DNA of 64,000 nt from DALYJJ01 sp033763935 (GCA_033763935.1 JANRJO010000060.1:19723-83722); one strand, 5' to 3'; counted from the first letter of the stretch, positions 9,253-19,329 are shown. A program made the numbers and translations. Notes: generated by a model not told the origin, from the letters alone.

Positions 9253-10549
9253 CTAATACACCTCCCGACCGACTGTCGTTCCCATGCGGCGCCAGCGAAA
9301 GGCGTCGCTAAACCTGATCCAAAACTGAAATCCTTCGTGACTGAATCCGGTGTCGAACCGGAGAAAGTTTGTGTTGCGTATGTTGAAGCGCAACCCGAAG
9401 CCCACCGTTGATTCCAGGTCTTTGAAGTTGAGCATCCCGCGGCGGGGAAATACCTTCCCGGCGTCGGCGAACACTGCGCCATCCAGCCCGCTGAAGATCT
9501 CCCAGCGATACTCGGCGTTCATGAACATTCGGTTGCGGTCCGAGAACCGGAACGGCCGATATCCGCGCAGATCATCGGAGCCACCCAACGTCGGTTGTAA
9601 GAAGAACGGCACCTGTTGACCGGCATCGGTCATGCTGAGAGCCGTATTTGCACGGAGTGCGAAGACGTGCGTCTTATTGAAGAGCGGGACGAACTGCTGC
9701 AAGTCAATCTCCGTGCGACGGAAGCTGTAGTCGCCCGCGCGCTGGTCATGGAACCAGGAATATTGGACAGCGTACCGTCCGCCCCTTTTCGACATGCCGT
9801 CCGGATTGTCGCGATAGTCGTAAGCGGCAAACACGCTGTTCCGCACATAGTTGGTCTGGCGATTGAGGCCGGGCGAGTTGGAGGTGGTGAAAACACGATC
9901 GGCGGAAATGTACCGGCTATCATCCCCCGGAACCGACATTCGTCCAGACGTAGCCCGCGGATCCTCCGATCTTCAGACCCGGCAGCGCCTGCAGTGCGAG
10001 GATCGCATCGGTACTGGTGTCCTCCAGCCGGTAGTTGGTCCTCAGTTCCTTCGACCGATCGGGGCCGCTGCCGTAGTAGTGCATGGACGGGTAGTTCCGG
10101 TGGACGGCGAAGAATTCGGCCGAGATCCGCCCCTTCACCAACTTTGGAAACGCGGCCTCTGCTTCATATTTCTGGTACCCTCGGGTGCTCGTCTGAGCGG
10201 AGACCGCGGTGTCCAGGCGTCCCTGCAACAGCCCTTTTCGTAGGTATTCGACGCCCAGGGCGGGGCCGGCAATGTTCACCATCGTCCCCAGCTTCGGGCG
10301 GAAGCCGTGGTAGCCGGTGGTGAGAACCTCAAGGTAGGTCTGGTTGACGTCGCGGAGAAAGCGCTCGACCGAGTTCACGTTGTCAGGCTTGAGATGTGCG
10401 CCCCTCTGCGCGCGTGCCTGCTGAATCAGTTCAGTTCGCGTTTCCTGTCCGGGTAGGCTTGGCGGAGCGGCCAGGGCCGTCACCAAGCTGAGTGCGAAGG
10501 CGCTGCCAAGGCTCAGTCCCGGCCTCGGTTGTGAGTACGCAATAGGCAT
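9253..10549 (-). pseudogene. Omp85/BamA-like outer-membrane protein, split by one frameshift
   Basis: Beta-barrel surface-antigen (D15)-like protein. The first frame begins at ATG 10547-10549 after ribosome site GAGGTGG. It carries a signal peptide and runs to GYVWTNVGSGG before a stop. The second frame resumes at GDDSRYISADRVFTTSN and continues to the barrel end (FRWRRMGTTVGREVY), including the Omp85-like GGSDDLRGYRPFRFSDRN. Removing one base from the C5 run at 9924-9928 joins the two frames into a single protein of about 431 aa. The run is a typical place for a sequencing error or a recent mutation. It precedes and is coupled to the secreted kinase-like gene, so the two may work together at the outer membrane. 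Confidence 0.75.
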
Positions 10550-11064
10550 CACCACCTCGTGCTGTCGATCTATGCGTTTTTGCTTCCAACCTGCATCGCG
10601 GTGCCCGCGGCGACCGGTCTCGGATGCGGCTGCCCGCAACCCGCTGCAAACGCGCACCGGAGGATTGGAACTCAAACCGTCTAGGACCGTTCTCCGGGAG
10701 CCGAGGCGTTCTTTGTGACGGCAGCCGGTGTCGGCGCCCGCCCACGTCTCGGCACTTCGCCGGGGGCGCTCCTGGACGGCCGCGTCGGGAACTCGAGAGC
10801 CGGACGCGCGATGAGGTGGGCCGCCTTCGGCACCTTGCATCGGCACAAGACGACGTCCGCGCGGCAGCGTCGGCGCGGCTCCCGCCATCTCGCTGATTCT
10901 TCTTGACCACCCCAATGGCTGCCGAGGTGCATATTCGCAGGTCACGGGTCATCGATTCGGAGACGACTCGCAAGACAGCGAAGCGAGGAAACAGTCCGGC
11001 AAGCGTCTGAGCGAGCCGGGCCGCTATCGGAACCGACTTCCACGCTCTGGTCAAAGGTCAATTT
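10550..11064. other. Intergenic region between the Omp85-like gene and tolC-like gene
   Basis: Divergent 515-bp spacer. Open frames here show no family features and no ribosome sites, so I call no gene. Two weak sigma-54-like elements (GG-N10-GC) occur, at 10573-10588 on minus and 10916-10931 on plus. Matches this loose are expected by chance. Confidence 0.5.
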
Positions 11065-12429
11065 ATGAGTAAATCCCTGCATCGGCTCACTCGAACGATC
11101 GAATGTCTGCTCCTGCCGGTAACGCTCGCGTCCCTGGCAATGGCGCAAACCACAACGGTTGCGGTAGAGACGCTCACGGTGGACGAAGCAGTGCGGTTGG
11201 CGCTCCAGCAAAATCCTGCTCTTCGAACCGCGGAGTTGGACGTGGAGAAATCCGCCGACAACCTGGCGGCCTTCCGCACGCGTCGACTGCCTTCCATTAA
11301 GTGGAACGTGCTCGGCGGACAGCTCCTGACGAAGCCGTCCGTGACATTCGAGCGCGGCGTTTTCGGCACCTACGGCGATATCGGCCCCATTCCCAGCAAG
11401 GATGCCAAGGTCGACGTTCCCCGCCGGCCCACGGCAATCGTGCAGGGGCTGATCCTTCAGCCCCTCTCCCAACAATACCGGCTTGGCCTGGGGGTGAGGT
11501 CGCACAAACTCGACAAGCAGTTCGAAGAGGCCAAGTTAGCGGAGCGGAGGGCCGCGGTGGCCGAGCAGGTTCGCAAAGCGTACTACCGGCTCCTCGAAAC
11601 ACAGAGCGCGCTCGAGAGTGTCGAACAGTCCCTGCCGCTCTACCGGGAAACCGTGCGACTGGCGACCGTCGGTCTCAAGCTGGAGACCGTCCTCGAAAGC
11701 CAGCGCCTGAAGGCCGAGGCCGAAGTAGCCAAGGTCGAGTTGGACGCGCTCAAACTCCGGAACCCGATCGCCACGCAGATGGAAGCGTTGAATGAACTGC
11801 TCGGACGCCCGGTTAACACTGCGTTCCGTACCGCGGGCATTCAGCACATCGTCGAAGCGCAGTTGGACGTGCAGGAGGCCATACAGACGGCGCTGGCGCA
11901 ACGTCCAGAGCTTCGTCAGGCGAAGCTGCGGGTACAACAGGCGGACCTGGATGTGCGGGTGAAGAAGTCCGAGTACATCCCAGACGTCAACCTCGCCTTC
12001 AGCTACAACTCGGCCTACAATTTTCAGAACGTGATGCCGCAGAACGTCGCCACCGCCGGCATCTTCCTCGACTGGGAAGTGTTTGATTGGGGCCGTAAAA
12101 AGCAGGAGATGAGCGCAAAGCGACATACGGCGTCGCAGGCGCGGCTAGCGGAGGAAGCTCTCGATCGCCGCATTCGCGTGGAAGTCGCACAGGCGGTTCG
12201 CCAGTGCGCGGAGGCATCGCAGCGCGTGAAGGTCAGCACTCTGATGCAGCTCGCAGCGCGTGAAAACCTGCGCGAGCAGCAGTCGGCATTCGGCCGCCAG
12301 GCGGTGCTTTTGAAGGACGTCCTGCAATCGCAAACCACGCTCGCGAATGCCGACGACGAGCAACGCCGGGCTTTGGCCAGTTACTGGTCCGCGAGGGCCG
12401 AGTTGAAAAGAGTTTTGGGGGAACAATGA
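11065..12429 (+). CDS. TolC-family outer-membrane efflux protein
   Basis: Outer-membrane channel of a tripartite efflux pump, 454 aa, the normal length. It has a signal peptide (cleavage probably after SLAMAQ near residue 28) and two OEP repeats: TVDEAVRLALQQNPALRTAELDV near residue 45, and VQEAIQTALAQRPELRQAKL near residue 270. Long coiled-coil helices rich in Glu, Ala and Arg make up the periplasmic tunnel. AAGG upstream of the ATG serves as ribosome site. Its stop overlaps the start of the adaptor gene (ATGA), followed by the RND permease, so the operon encodes all three parts of the pump. The transported compound cannot be deduced. Confidence 0.93.
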   Translation: MSKSLHRLTRTIECLLLPVTLASLAMAQTTTVAVETLTVDEAVRLALQQNPALRTAELDVEKSADNLAAFRTRRLPSIKWNVLGGQLLTKPSVTFERGVFGTYGDIGPIPSKDAKVDVPRRPTAIVQGLILQPLSQQYRLGLGVRSHKLDKQFEEAKLAERRAAVAEQVRKAYYRLLETQSALESVEQSLPLYRETVRLATVGLKLETVLESQRLKAEAEVAKVELDALKLRNPIATQMEALNELLGRPVNTAFRTAGIQHIVEAQLDVQEAIQTALAQRPELRQAKLRVQQADLDVRVKKSEYIPDVNLAFSYNSAYNFQNVMPQNVATAGIFLDWEVFDWGRKKQEMSAKRHTASQARLAEEALDRRIRVEVAQAVRQCAEASQRVKVSTLMQLAARENLREQQSAFGRQAVLLKDVLQSQTTLANADDEQRRALASYWSARAELKRVLGEQ

Positions 12430-13628
12430 GAATGCATACCCTTTCCTTCGCCGCGGTTCTCGCCGGCGGCCTGCTCTTCGTGAGCGGGTGCAAACACGGT
12501 GATTCGGAAGTCAAAGCGGCTGTCGCTATCCCTGTGCAAACGGCGGTCGTCGATGAGGTCACCGTCGATACCGCCACCCACTATTCCGCTACTATCGAGC
12601 CGGACACCACTGTAGAGTTAGCCTTCAAGGTCGATGGCTACGTGGATTCGCTGCTCAAGGTCGGCCAGCGAAACGTTCAGGTAGGGGACTTTATTCCAAA
12701 AGGTGCCGTGCTGGCGCGGGTTCGACAGAGCGACTACCGGGCCAGCCTGGACGCATACCGAGCGCAGGCACTGCAGGCCGCGGAAGCGCTGAAGGCCGCT
12801 ACGTGGCAGCTCACTCAGGCAGAGGCCGTCCACAAAAGGGCGGTCCTCGACGCGGAGCGAGCCGAGGCTCTCTATGTAGAGAAGGCGCTCACCAAGCCCG
12901 ACCTTGACGCAGCCCGCGCAGACCTGGACTCGACCCGAGCCGAGGTCGAGGCAGCGAAGAAGAACGTGGAGGCTCGCCGAAACGAGTTGGAGAGCGCTAA
13001 GGCGAAGGAACGCGCCTCCACCATCACCTTCGAAGACACGGATTTGGTCTCTCCCATGTCATGTGTTGTGCTCGAAAAGCGCGTTGAGCCCGGCACACTC
13101 GTTGGACGCGGTATCCCCGTCTTTCGCCTCGGCGATGTAGGCACAGTGCGGATTGCGTTCAGCGTCCCCGATACCCTGATCACCAGCTTGAAGCTCGGCG
13201 CCCCGCTCCAAGTTGCCGTTGACGCATTCCCCGACCAACTGTTTCAGGGTCGGGTTCGTGAGATCGCCGCCGCGGCCGACCCGGCCACCCGGCTCTACCG
13301 CGTAGAGGTTGCCCTGCCAAATACCAAGCAGCAATTGAAGACCGGCATGATGGGCAAGGTTTCGGTACAGGGTTCCCAACCGGCCAGCCTGATGCCGGCG
13401 GTGCCGGCTCTGGCGCTGCTGCGGGCGCCTTCGGATCCCAATGCCGCCACCGTTTTCGTCATTGAGCAATCGGGCGGGAACACCGTCGCTCGCCTCCGAA
13501 CCGTGCGGCTAGGGCAGTTCGCCGGCTCTCGAGTGACAGTGCTGGCCGGCCTCGCGAAGGGCGATGCGATCGTCACTGGCGGAAGACAGAATCTGATCGA
13601 CGGCGCGCTTGTCCGGATCGCCAACTGA
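12426..13628 (+). CDS. RND efflux periplasmic adaptor (membrane fusion protein), lipoprotein
   Basis: Links the inner-membrane RND permease to the TolC-like channel. It is 400 aa with a lipoprotein signal ending in the lipobox VSGC, so it is anchored by a lipidated cysteine near residue 22. Next come the lipoyl/barrel-sandwich half (VELAFKVDGYVDSLLKVG), a long alpha-hairpin (about residues 100-195), the second lipoyl half (DLVSPMSCVVLEKRVEPGTLV) and the beta-barrel domain. It overlaps tolC by four bases and precedes the permease by 10 bp. The order TolC-adaptor-permease-TetR is a common arrangement. Confidence 0.93.
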   Translation: MRMHTLSFAAVLAGGLLFVSGCKHGDSEVKAAVAIPVQTAVVDEVTVDTATHYSATIEPDTTVELAFKVDGYVDSLLKVGQRNVQVGDFIPKGAVLARVRQSDYRASLDAYRAQALQAAEALKAATWQLTQAEAVHKRAVLDAERAEALYVEKALTKPDLDAARADLDSTRAEVEAAKKNVEARRNELESAKAKERASTITFEDTDLVSPMSCVVLEKRVEPGTLVGRGIPVFRLGDVGTVRIAFSVPDTLITSLKLGAPLQVAVDAFPDQLFQGRVREIAAAADPATRLYRVEVALPNTKQQLKTGMMGKVSVQGSQPASLMPAVPALALLRAPSDPNAATVFVIEQSGGNTVARLRTVRLGQFAGSRVTVLAGLAKGDAIVTGGRQNLIDGALVRIAN

Positions 13629-13638
13629 GAAAGAACAC

Positions 13639-16600
13639 ATGGGACATATAACCGATCAGGAATTAATCGCCCGCAGCCGCTCGAGCGCTCGAGCCTGCAT
13701 CGAGCATCCGCAAGTTGCCTTCGTGGGCCTGGCGGCGGTACTCGCGTGGGGTGTGTTCGGCTACCTGAAGATGCCCCAGCGCAAGGATCCCGACATCCAG
13801 GTCCGCCAGTGCATGATTGTCACCCCGTGGCCAGGAGTTGAAGCCGCGCGCGTCGAACAACTGGTCACCAGAAAGATCGAGCGCGTGGTCGGCCTGAACG
13901 CGCGCATCGATGAAATCAAGTCCATCTCCCGCAATGGGCTGTCCGTTGTGTTTGGCGAGGTGCAGGAAAAGGGGCACTTCGACGTCTTGAAAGAGTTCGA
14001 CGATCTGAAGGGGAAGTTGGACGGTATTAAAGACCTCCCCGACGGCTCCGGCCCTATCTACTTCGTGAAGGACTTCGGGGACACGGCAGCGCTTATGTTG
14101 ACCGTGGCCTCGCCGCGCGTGAGCGCCGAAGAGATCACTTCCCGGGCCGCGACCATTCGTAAGGCTATCGAGGATGTGCGTGCGGGGAAGACCGGCGATC
14201 GAACCACCATAGTCTTGGCTCATCCCTCGGGAATGGACCCAGAGCTCCTCAAGAGACCCGCTGAGTTGCTGCGGCTGTCGTGGGTGGACCGGAAGGTCGG
14301 CAAGGGCCTACAGATTATCCAGGCCGCCGGATTTATCGGACTGGATCTCGAGAGCGATCGTTCGGAAGGTGATCTCCGCCAGGAATTGCGGCGGTTTGCA
14401 GAGGAGAACCTGCGAAGCGATCAGGTTCACCCGGACCTCTGGGAACCGATCATTGTCCGCAGCCCTGGCGACACCGCTAAGCTGCTGGCGGCAGTGGCCG
14501 GCGACAGGTACAGCTACCGTGAGATGGACAATTTCACAGATGTCATCGAGCGCCAGCTGAAGCTCATCCCCCTGGTGAGCAAGGTGGAGCGTTCGGGCGT
14601 CCTCGATGAGCGGGTGTATCTCACCTTCTCCCAGAATCGGCTGGCCGCCTATGGGCTCTCTCCGGTCGCCTTCATGAAAGCTCTGCGAGCTCGCAACATC
14701 ACCGCCGCCGGAGGCGAGGTGAACGCTGGAGGGCGGAACATAGCGATCATCCCCGCCGGGGAATTCCGTTCTGTCAACGAGATCGGCAGCGTGGCGGTGG
14801 GGACCGCGCCGGGCGGCGCTCCCATCTATATCCGCGACGTCGCCGAGATTCAGCGCGAATACGAGAGTCCGGCCCAGTATCTGAACCACTACACGCGACG
14901 GACGGAAAGCGGCGGTTGGCTCACCACGCGGGCGATCACTCTCTCCGTTCAAATGCGAAAGGGAGAGCAGATCAGCGAGTTCGGCAAACTCGTCGACAGC
15001 CGCCTGGCGGAAGTGAAGCCCCTGCTGCCTGCCGACCTCGTCCTCGCCAGAACCTCAGATCAGCCGCGGCAGGTAACCGAGAATGTCGACCTTTTCATGT
15101 CGAGCCTCTGGGAGGCGATCATCCTGGTCGTCGTCGTGTCCTGGCTCGGCTTCTGGAGTTGGCGCTCCGCCATCCTCATGGCTCTGGCCATTCCCATTAC
15201 CCTTGCCATCACCTTCGGAATGATGTACGTCCTCGGCGTCGACCTGCAGCAGGTGTCCATCGCCTCGCTGATCATCGCGCTGGGTCTGCTCGTCGATGTT
15301 CCCGTCGTCTCCGGTGACGCCATCGAGCGGGCGATGGGACACGGGCACAAGCGAAGCATTGCCGCGTGGCTTGGACCTACGAAGCTATTCACGACGATGC
15401 TCTACGCCACCCTGACCAACGTCGTGGCGTACCTGCCGTTCCTGATGTTGACCGGCGACACCGGCAAGTTCATGTACAGCCTGCCGATCGTCATCACCTG
15501 CTCGCTGGTCGCCGCGCAGATTGTCGCCATGACCTTCGTGCCCCTGATCAGCCGGTACCTGCTGAAGCCCAAGCCGGAGGTCCCCATCGAGCAGCAGCGG
15601 GTCACCGGATACGGCAAGTGGTATTGGAAGATCGGCTCGTGGGCCATTGCCCACCGGAAGCTCTGCGCTTTGTCTTCGCTGGCCATCCTCTTCGTCGGCG
15701 TGCATTTTCTGAAGCAGTTGCCCCAGCAGTTCTTCCCGAAGGACTTGCAGTACCTGTCCTACGTTGACGTCTGGCTGCCCGAAGACGCGCCGCTGGAAGC
15801 GACGGAGCGCGCCAGCAAACGCGCGGAAGCGGTAATTCGCCAGGTCTCGGAGGAGTACGGCAAGGAACACAAGAAGACCGAGCCGGTGCTCAAGTCGATG
15901 ACGACGTTTGTGGGAGGCGGCGGGCCTCGCTTCTGGCTCTCCGCTACCCCGGAGGCGCGGCAGGTGAACTACGCGCAGATCGTCGTCGAGGTCCAGGACA
16001 AGCACGACACCAATCACCTGGTGGGTCCCTGGCAGGTGGCTTTGATGGCGGGGGTTCCCGAAGCGCGGGTGGATGTCCGCCAGTTGGAGACCGGGAAGCC
16101 CATCGGCATTCCCGTGCAGATCCGCCTGATGGGAGACCATATTCCGACGCTGCGGGCGGAGGCGGAGCGCCTGAAGGCACTCTTCCGGAAGGTTCCCTTC
16201 GCCCTGCGGATTCGGGACGATTGGGGTGTCGACAGCTTCCAGACTGTCTTTACTCTCGATCAAGATCGCGCCGCGGTCGCGGGCGTTACGGCCGAGGAGC
16301 TGGAGGCGAGCACCGCTGTCGCTGTCGACGGCTTCGCCGTCACCACCTACCGTGAGGGCGACAAGCAGCTTCCCGTCTTTGCGCGCCTCCGCATGAATGA
16401 ACGAAACGTGCTGTCTAGGCTGGACGACCTGTACGTCTATTCCCAGCAGGACGCGCGCCGCGTCCCACTGAAACAGATCGCAACTGTCGAGCACCGATTC
16501 GAGCCGGCGCGGCTTCGGCGGTTCAACCAGTTCCGCACGATGACGGTATCCTGCTTCCCGGCGCCTGGCCGCCTTCCCTCCGAGGTCCTGGTGGCCGCGC

Positions 16601-17250
16601 AGGACGACCTCGAAGAATTCAAGAAGACGCTGGCGCCAGGCGTTCGACTGGAGATCGCGGGCGAGCACAAAGAGCAGGTGAACGGCTTCGAGGAGTTGAC
16701 CGTCGTGCTCCTGATCTCGGTCCTGCTGATCTATATCGCTCTTGTCGTGCAGTTCAAGAGCGCGATCAAGCCGGTGTTGGTCTTCGCGGCGATCCCCTAT
16801 GGCATGACCGGCGCCCTCGTATCGCTCTACCTGATGAATGCACCCTTCGGGTTTATGGCATTCCTCGGCGTCGTCTCCCTCGTGGGGGTCATCGTCAGCC
16901 ACATCATCGTCCTCTTTGATTTCATTGAGGAACGGCGGGAGCACGGCGCTCCTCTCGAAGAGGCTCTGCTGGACGCCGGCATCCAGCGTTTGCGGCCGGT
17001 GATGATTACCGTGGCCGCTACCGTTCTGGCGCTGTTCCCCTTGGCAAGCCACGGCGGTCCGCTCTGGGAGCCACTCTGCTACGCCCAGATCGGCGGCTTG
17101 AGCATCGCCACATTCATTACGCTCGGCCTGGTGCCGGTTCTCTATGCGATCACCGTTCGCGATTTGAAGTGGATCACTTGGGCCAAACCCAGCCATGAGC
17201 CCGAGGAACCGCAAGTCAGCGCCAGTGCCAAGCTCGTCACGGAGGTTTGA
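13639..17250 (+). CDS. RND-family efflux permease (AcrB/HAE type)
   Basis: Inner-membrane proton-driven pump of about 1203 aa with the 12-helix, two-large-loop RND layout. Transmembrane blocks are visible around residues 40, 485-620, 675 and 1035-1170. I chose the ATG at 13639 rather than upstream start codons inside the adaptor gene. The transmembrane-4 signature reads IIALGLLVDVPVVSGDAI: the paired aspartates usual in RND pumps (VDD) are VDV here, so one proton-relay residue is replaced. The transmembrane-10 region (SLVGVIVSHIIVLFDF) also lacks the AcrB lysine, as in some RND subfamilies. The fourth gene of the operon is a TetR regulator, a likely local repressor. Confidence 0.93.
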   Translation: MGHITDQELIARSRSSARACIEHPQVAFVGLAAVLAWGVFGYLKMPQRKDPDIQVRQCMIVTPWPGVEAARVEQLVTRKIERVVGLNARIDEIKSISRNGLSVVFGEVQEKGHFDVLKEFDDLKGKLDGIKDLPDGSGPIYFVKDFGDTAALMLTVASPRVSAEEITSRAATIRKAIEDVRAGKTGDRTTIVLAHPSGMDPELLKRPAELLRLSWVDRKVGKGLQIIQAAGFIGLDLESDRSEGDLRQELRRFAEENLRSDQVHPDLWEPIIVRSPGDTAKLLAAVAGDRYSYREMDNFTDVIERQLKLIPLVSKVERSGVLDERVYLTFSQNRLAAYGLSPVAFMKALRARNITAAGGEVNAGGRNIAIIPAGEFRSVNEIGSVAVGTAPGGAPIYIRDVAEIQREYESPAQYLNHYTRRTESGGWLTTRAITLSVQMRKGEQISEFGKLVDSRLAEVKPLLPADLVLARTSDQPRQVTENVDLFMSSLWEAIILVVVVSWLGFWSWRSAILMALAIPITLAITFGMMYVLGVDLQQVSIASLIIALGLLVDVPVVSGDAIERAMGHGHKRSIAAWLGPTKLFTTMLYATLTNVVAYLPFLMLTGDTGKFMYSLPIVITCSLVAAQIVAMTFVPLISRYLLKPKPEVPIEQQRVTGYGKWYWKIGSWAIAHRKLCALSSLAILFVGVHFLKQLPQQFFPKDLQYLSYVDVWLPEDAPLEATERASKRAEAVIRQVSEEYGKEHKKTEPVLKSMTTFVGGGGPRFWLSATPEARQVNYAQIVVEVQDKHDTNHLVGPWQVALMAGVPEARVDVRQLETGKPIGIPVQIRLMGDHIPTLRAEAERLKALFRKVPFALRIRDDWGVDSFQTVFTLDQDRAAVAGVTAEELEASTAVAVDGFAVTTYREGDKQLPVFARLRMNERNVLSRLDDLYVYSQQDARRVPLKQIATVEHRFEPARLRRFNQFRTMTVSCFPAPGRLPSEVLVAAQDDLEEFKKTLAPGVRLEIAGEHKEQVNGFEELTVVLLISVLLIYIALVVQFKSAIKPVLVFAAIPYGMTGALVSLYLMNAPFGFMAFLGVVSLVGVIVSHIIVLFDFIEERREHGAPLEEALLDAGIQRLRPVMITVAATVLALFPLASHGGPLWEPLCYAQIGGLSIATFITLGLVPVLYAITVRDLKWITWAKPSHEPEEPQVSASAKLVTEV

Positions 17251-17253
17251 CGG

Positions 17254-17880
17254 GTGGAGCGCAAACCACGAATGAAGCGACACGAGCGCCGCCTCCTGAC
17301 TCGGGCGACGCTCGTGGAGGCCGCCGAGGAGGTGTTTCTTCGCGAGGGATTCGAGCGCGCCTCCGTGGAGCAGATTACGGCGGCGGCAGGATTTACGCGC
17401 GGTGCGTTCTACTCCAACTTCCGCGACAAGGACGAAGTGGCCATTGCGGTTATCGATAGCCGGTGCAGAGACGCGGCCAACGCGCTTAAGATCTGGGATC
17501 AGGTTCAGGATCCCGCGGAACAGTGGGATCAGTTTCGAACCTGGTTCAAGGACCGTCAGTGGCAGACGAACTGGATCGCGCTACGCGCCGAGCTGAGCCG
17601 CCGCGCGTTGTGGAATCCCGCCCTGCGGGAGCGGCTGTCTGAGTTGTGTCGTCAGGAGATGCGAGTCACAGCCGCATCCCTCGTCCGCTGGAAACCCTCC
17701 TGTATCGACAGGTCGCCGGAGGTGACGGCCCTTGCTCTCATTGCCGCCAGCCAAGGGCTCGGCAGCCTCTGCGTCCACGCGGAGCAGGATCTGGAGGTGC
17801 TGAGCGACACCGCCGCTCAGTTGGTCTTCGACTGCTTGACCGGGGCTCGAGTTTGTCATTGTGAGCCCCGCCCTGAGTAG
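17254..17880 (+). CDS. TetR-family transcriptional regulator, likely repressor of the efflux operon
   Basis: A 208-aa one-component regulator. The N-terminal helix-turn-helix (about residues 12-60) contains LVEAAEEVFLREGFERASV and the recognition region AAAGFTRGAFYSNFRDKDEV. The rest is an all-helical ligand-binding and dimerisation domain. It starts with GTG three bases after the RND permease stop, so it is translated with the pump. TetR genes linked to RND pumps usually repress them until a substrate binds; that role is inferred from position. No obvious palindrome was identified upstream of tolC. Confidence 0.92.
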   Translation: MERKPRMKRHERRLLTRATLVEAAEEVFLREGFERASVEQITAAAGFTRGAFYSNFRDKDEVAIAVIDSRCRDAANALKIWDQVQDPAEQWDQFRTWFKDRQWQTNWIALRAELSRRALWNPALRERLSELCRQEMRVTAASLVRWKPSCIDRSPEVTALALIAASQGLGSLCVHAEQDLEVLSDTAAQLVFDCLTGARVCHCEPRPE

Positions 17881-17883
17881 CCA

Positions 17884-19329
17884 ATGGCAACAAAGAAGGT
17901 CACGAGAATGAACCGGCCAGTCGCGCTGAGTCCTGTACCACTGACCCAGTATCTTGCCCAGGAGTTACTCGTCGACCGGGACCCTGCCGATGCCGACTAT
18001 CAGGAGCGATACACGGCTGAGATGGTTCAGGGCTTTCGACTGCTCAGCCTTCTGGTGCTCGGCTCGATGGCGGTGTTGTTCGTTGTCCACCTGATACAGT
18101 CGCCGGGCTCGGGCGCGGCAAGCGATGCTCCCACCGCGATGGCCTGTGCACTGCTTTCCTGCGCCGGCGGCGTGGGCCTGTTCGCCTCAAAATCCATTCA
18201 ATCTCCCCGCGCTGCTTTTGCCGGAGCCGCCGCACTGCTGGCTGCCGCTGTAGTCGTGATGGCCGTTGACCGCCTTCACGGAAGCGGCCAGAGGATCCCG
18301 ATCGGGCCGTTGATTCCCATCACCTTTGCCATCCTGGTTCTGGCGGCCGCGCTGCTGCCGCTGCGGCCGCACCGGGTGCTGATGCTCGGCGCCCTCTTCG
18401 TTGCCTCTGCTGGCGTGGCGTCCTTCCTCATGGGTGTCCAATATCTGCTGGATGTAGTGGACGCCGTTAGCGCGGTTGTCGTCATCGGAGTGTCCGTCTT
18501 GGTTGCGGCCCGATCAACGTCTCAGCGCATCCGCATCCATCAGGCCCACGCTTCTGCTCTTGCATCGGAGCGGCAGGCGGAAGCAGCGCGTCAGAGAGCG
18601 TTAATCGCCGAGAGTGTGATCACCATGGAACGTCTCGCTGCGTCGCTAAGCCATGAGATGAACACTCCCATCGGGGCACTCCGAAGCGCGGCCGAGACGC
18701 TGGTCCGCGGAGTCAGGAAAGAAGCTCAATTCCCGGCTGGCAGCAGGTTGCCGAACATGCTGCACGAACTGACGGACGCCATCACAGCCTCTACCGCCAG
18801 GCTTGGGGAGACCGTTGGCCGCATTCAGCGATTCGCGAACCTCGATCGCAGCGTTCTCCGCCTGGTAGATATCAATCAGATCGTTCAGGATGCCGTGGCG
18901 CTGATGAATCCTCCTTCTATGACACAGGCGCACGTGGAGTTGAACCTGGAGCCGGTTCCTTCAACATGGTGCCGGCCTCACGGGCTCAGCGTTGCGATCT
19001 CGTCGATCCTCAACACCGTTCTTGACAGCGCGCTACCGGTGACAATTCACACTTCCTGCGAGGGCAACACGGTCGTGGTGAAGGTGACGTGTTCCCTGGC
19101 TGAGAGCGAGTTTCAAGCGCGCGCGACCCCTGGCTTCGGTATCGTCGGCGGCCACGTCCGCGCCAGTGGCTGGGATCTCTTCGCCGCTCGTCACCTTGTG
19201 CTCGAGAACGGCGGGGAGTTGCGGCTGACCACCGGTCCACAGCAGGTGGTCACGCTCATTCTTCCGGTCGATCCAACTCCGCCGCAGGACGGCGCTGCAC
19301 GCGCCGCCGCCCAGCCACCCCTCGTCTAG
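17884..19329 (+). CDS. Membrane sensor histidine-kinase-like protein with degenerate ATPase domain
   Basis: A 481-aa protein beginning three bases after the TetR stop. Six or so hydrophobic helices fill residues 55-215. A HisKA segment follows with His257 in RLAASLSHEMNTPIGALRS. The C-terminal domain has the position of a HATPase (about 340-470), but the N-box asparagine is not evident (SSILNTVLDSALP) and only a G2-like stretch (GWDLFAARHLVLENGGEL) is recognisable. It may be a weak or regulatory kinase, or a phosphatase. No response regulator is adjacent. Its location suggests it reports on membrane or drug stress together with the efflux operon; that is inference. Confidence 0.75.
   Translation: MATKKVTRMNRPVALSPVPLTQYLAQELLVDRDPADADYQERYTAEMVQGFRLLSLLVLGSMAVLFVVHLIQSPGSGAASDAPTAMACALLSCAGGVGLFASKSIQSPRAAFAGAAALLAAAVVVMAVDRLHGSGQRIPIGPLIPITFAILVLAAALLPLRPHRVLMLGALFVASAGVASFLMGVQYLLDVVDAVSAVVVIGVSVLVAARSTSQRIRIHQAHASALASERQAEAARQRALIAESVITMERLAASLSHEMNTPIGALRSAAETLVRGVRKEAQFPAGSRLPNMLHELTDAITASTARLGETVGRIQRFANLDRSVLRLVDINQIVQDAVALMNPPSMTQAHVELNLEPVPSTWCRPHGLSVAISSILNTVLDSALPVTIHTSCEGNTVVVKVTCSLAESEFQARATPGFGIVGGHVRASGWDLFAARHLVLENGGELRLTTGPQQVVTLILPVDPTPPQDGAARAAAQPPLV

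Noticed and set aside
10573..10931. Two GG-N10-GC matches as sigma-54 promoters for the Omp85-like and tolC-like genes
   Set aside because: Only the minimal bases match; that level is expected by chance in this composition.
11087..11102. Partial match to the 16-bp palindrome (TCACTCGAACGA) in the tolC-like gene
   Set aside because: The second arm does not match and it is within codons; considered accidental.
15385..17283. 632-codon open frame antisense to the RND permease
   Set aside because: It lies wholly under a clearly coding gene, has no family features, and long antisense frames are expected in GC-rich codon-biased sequence.
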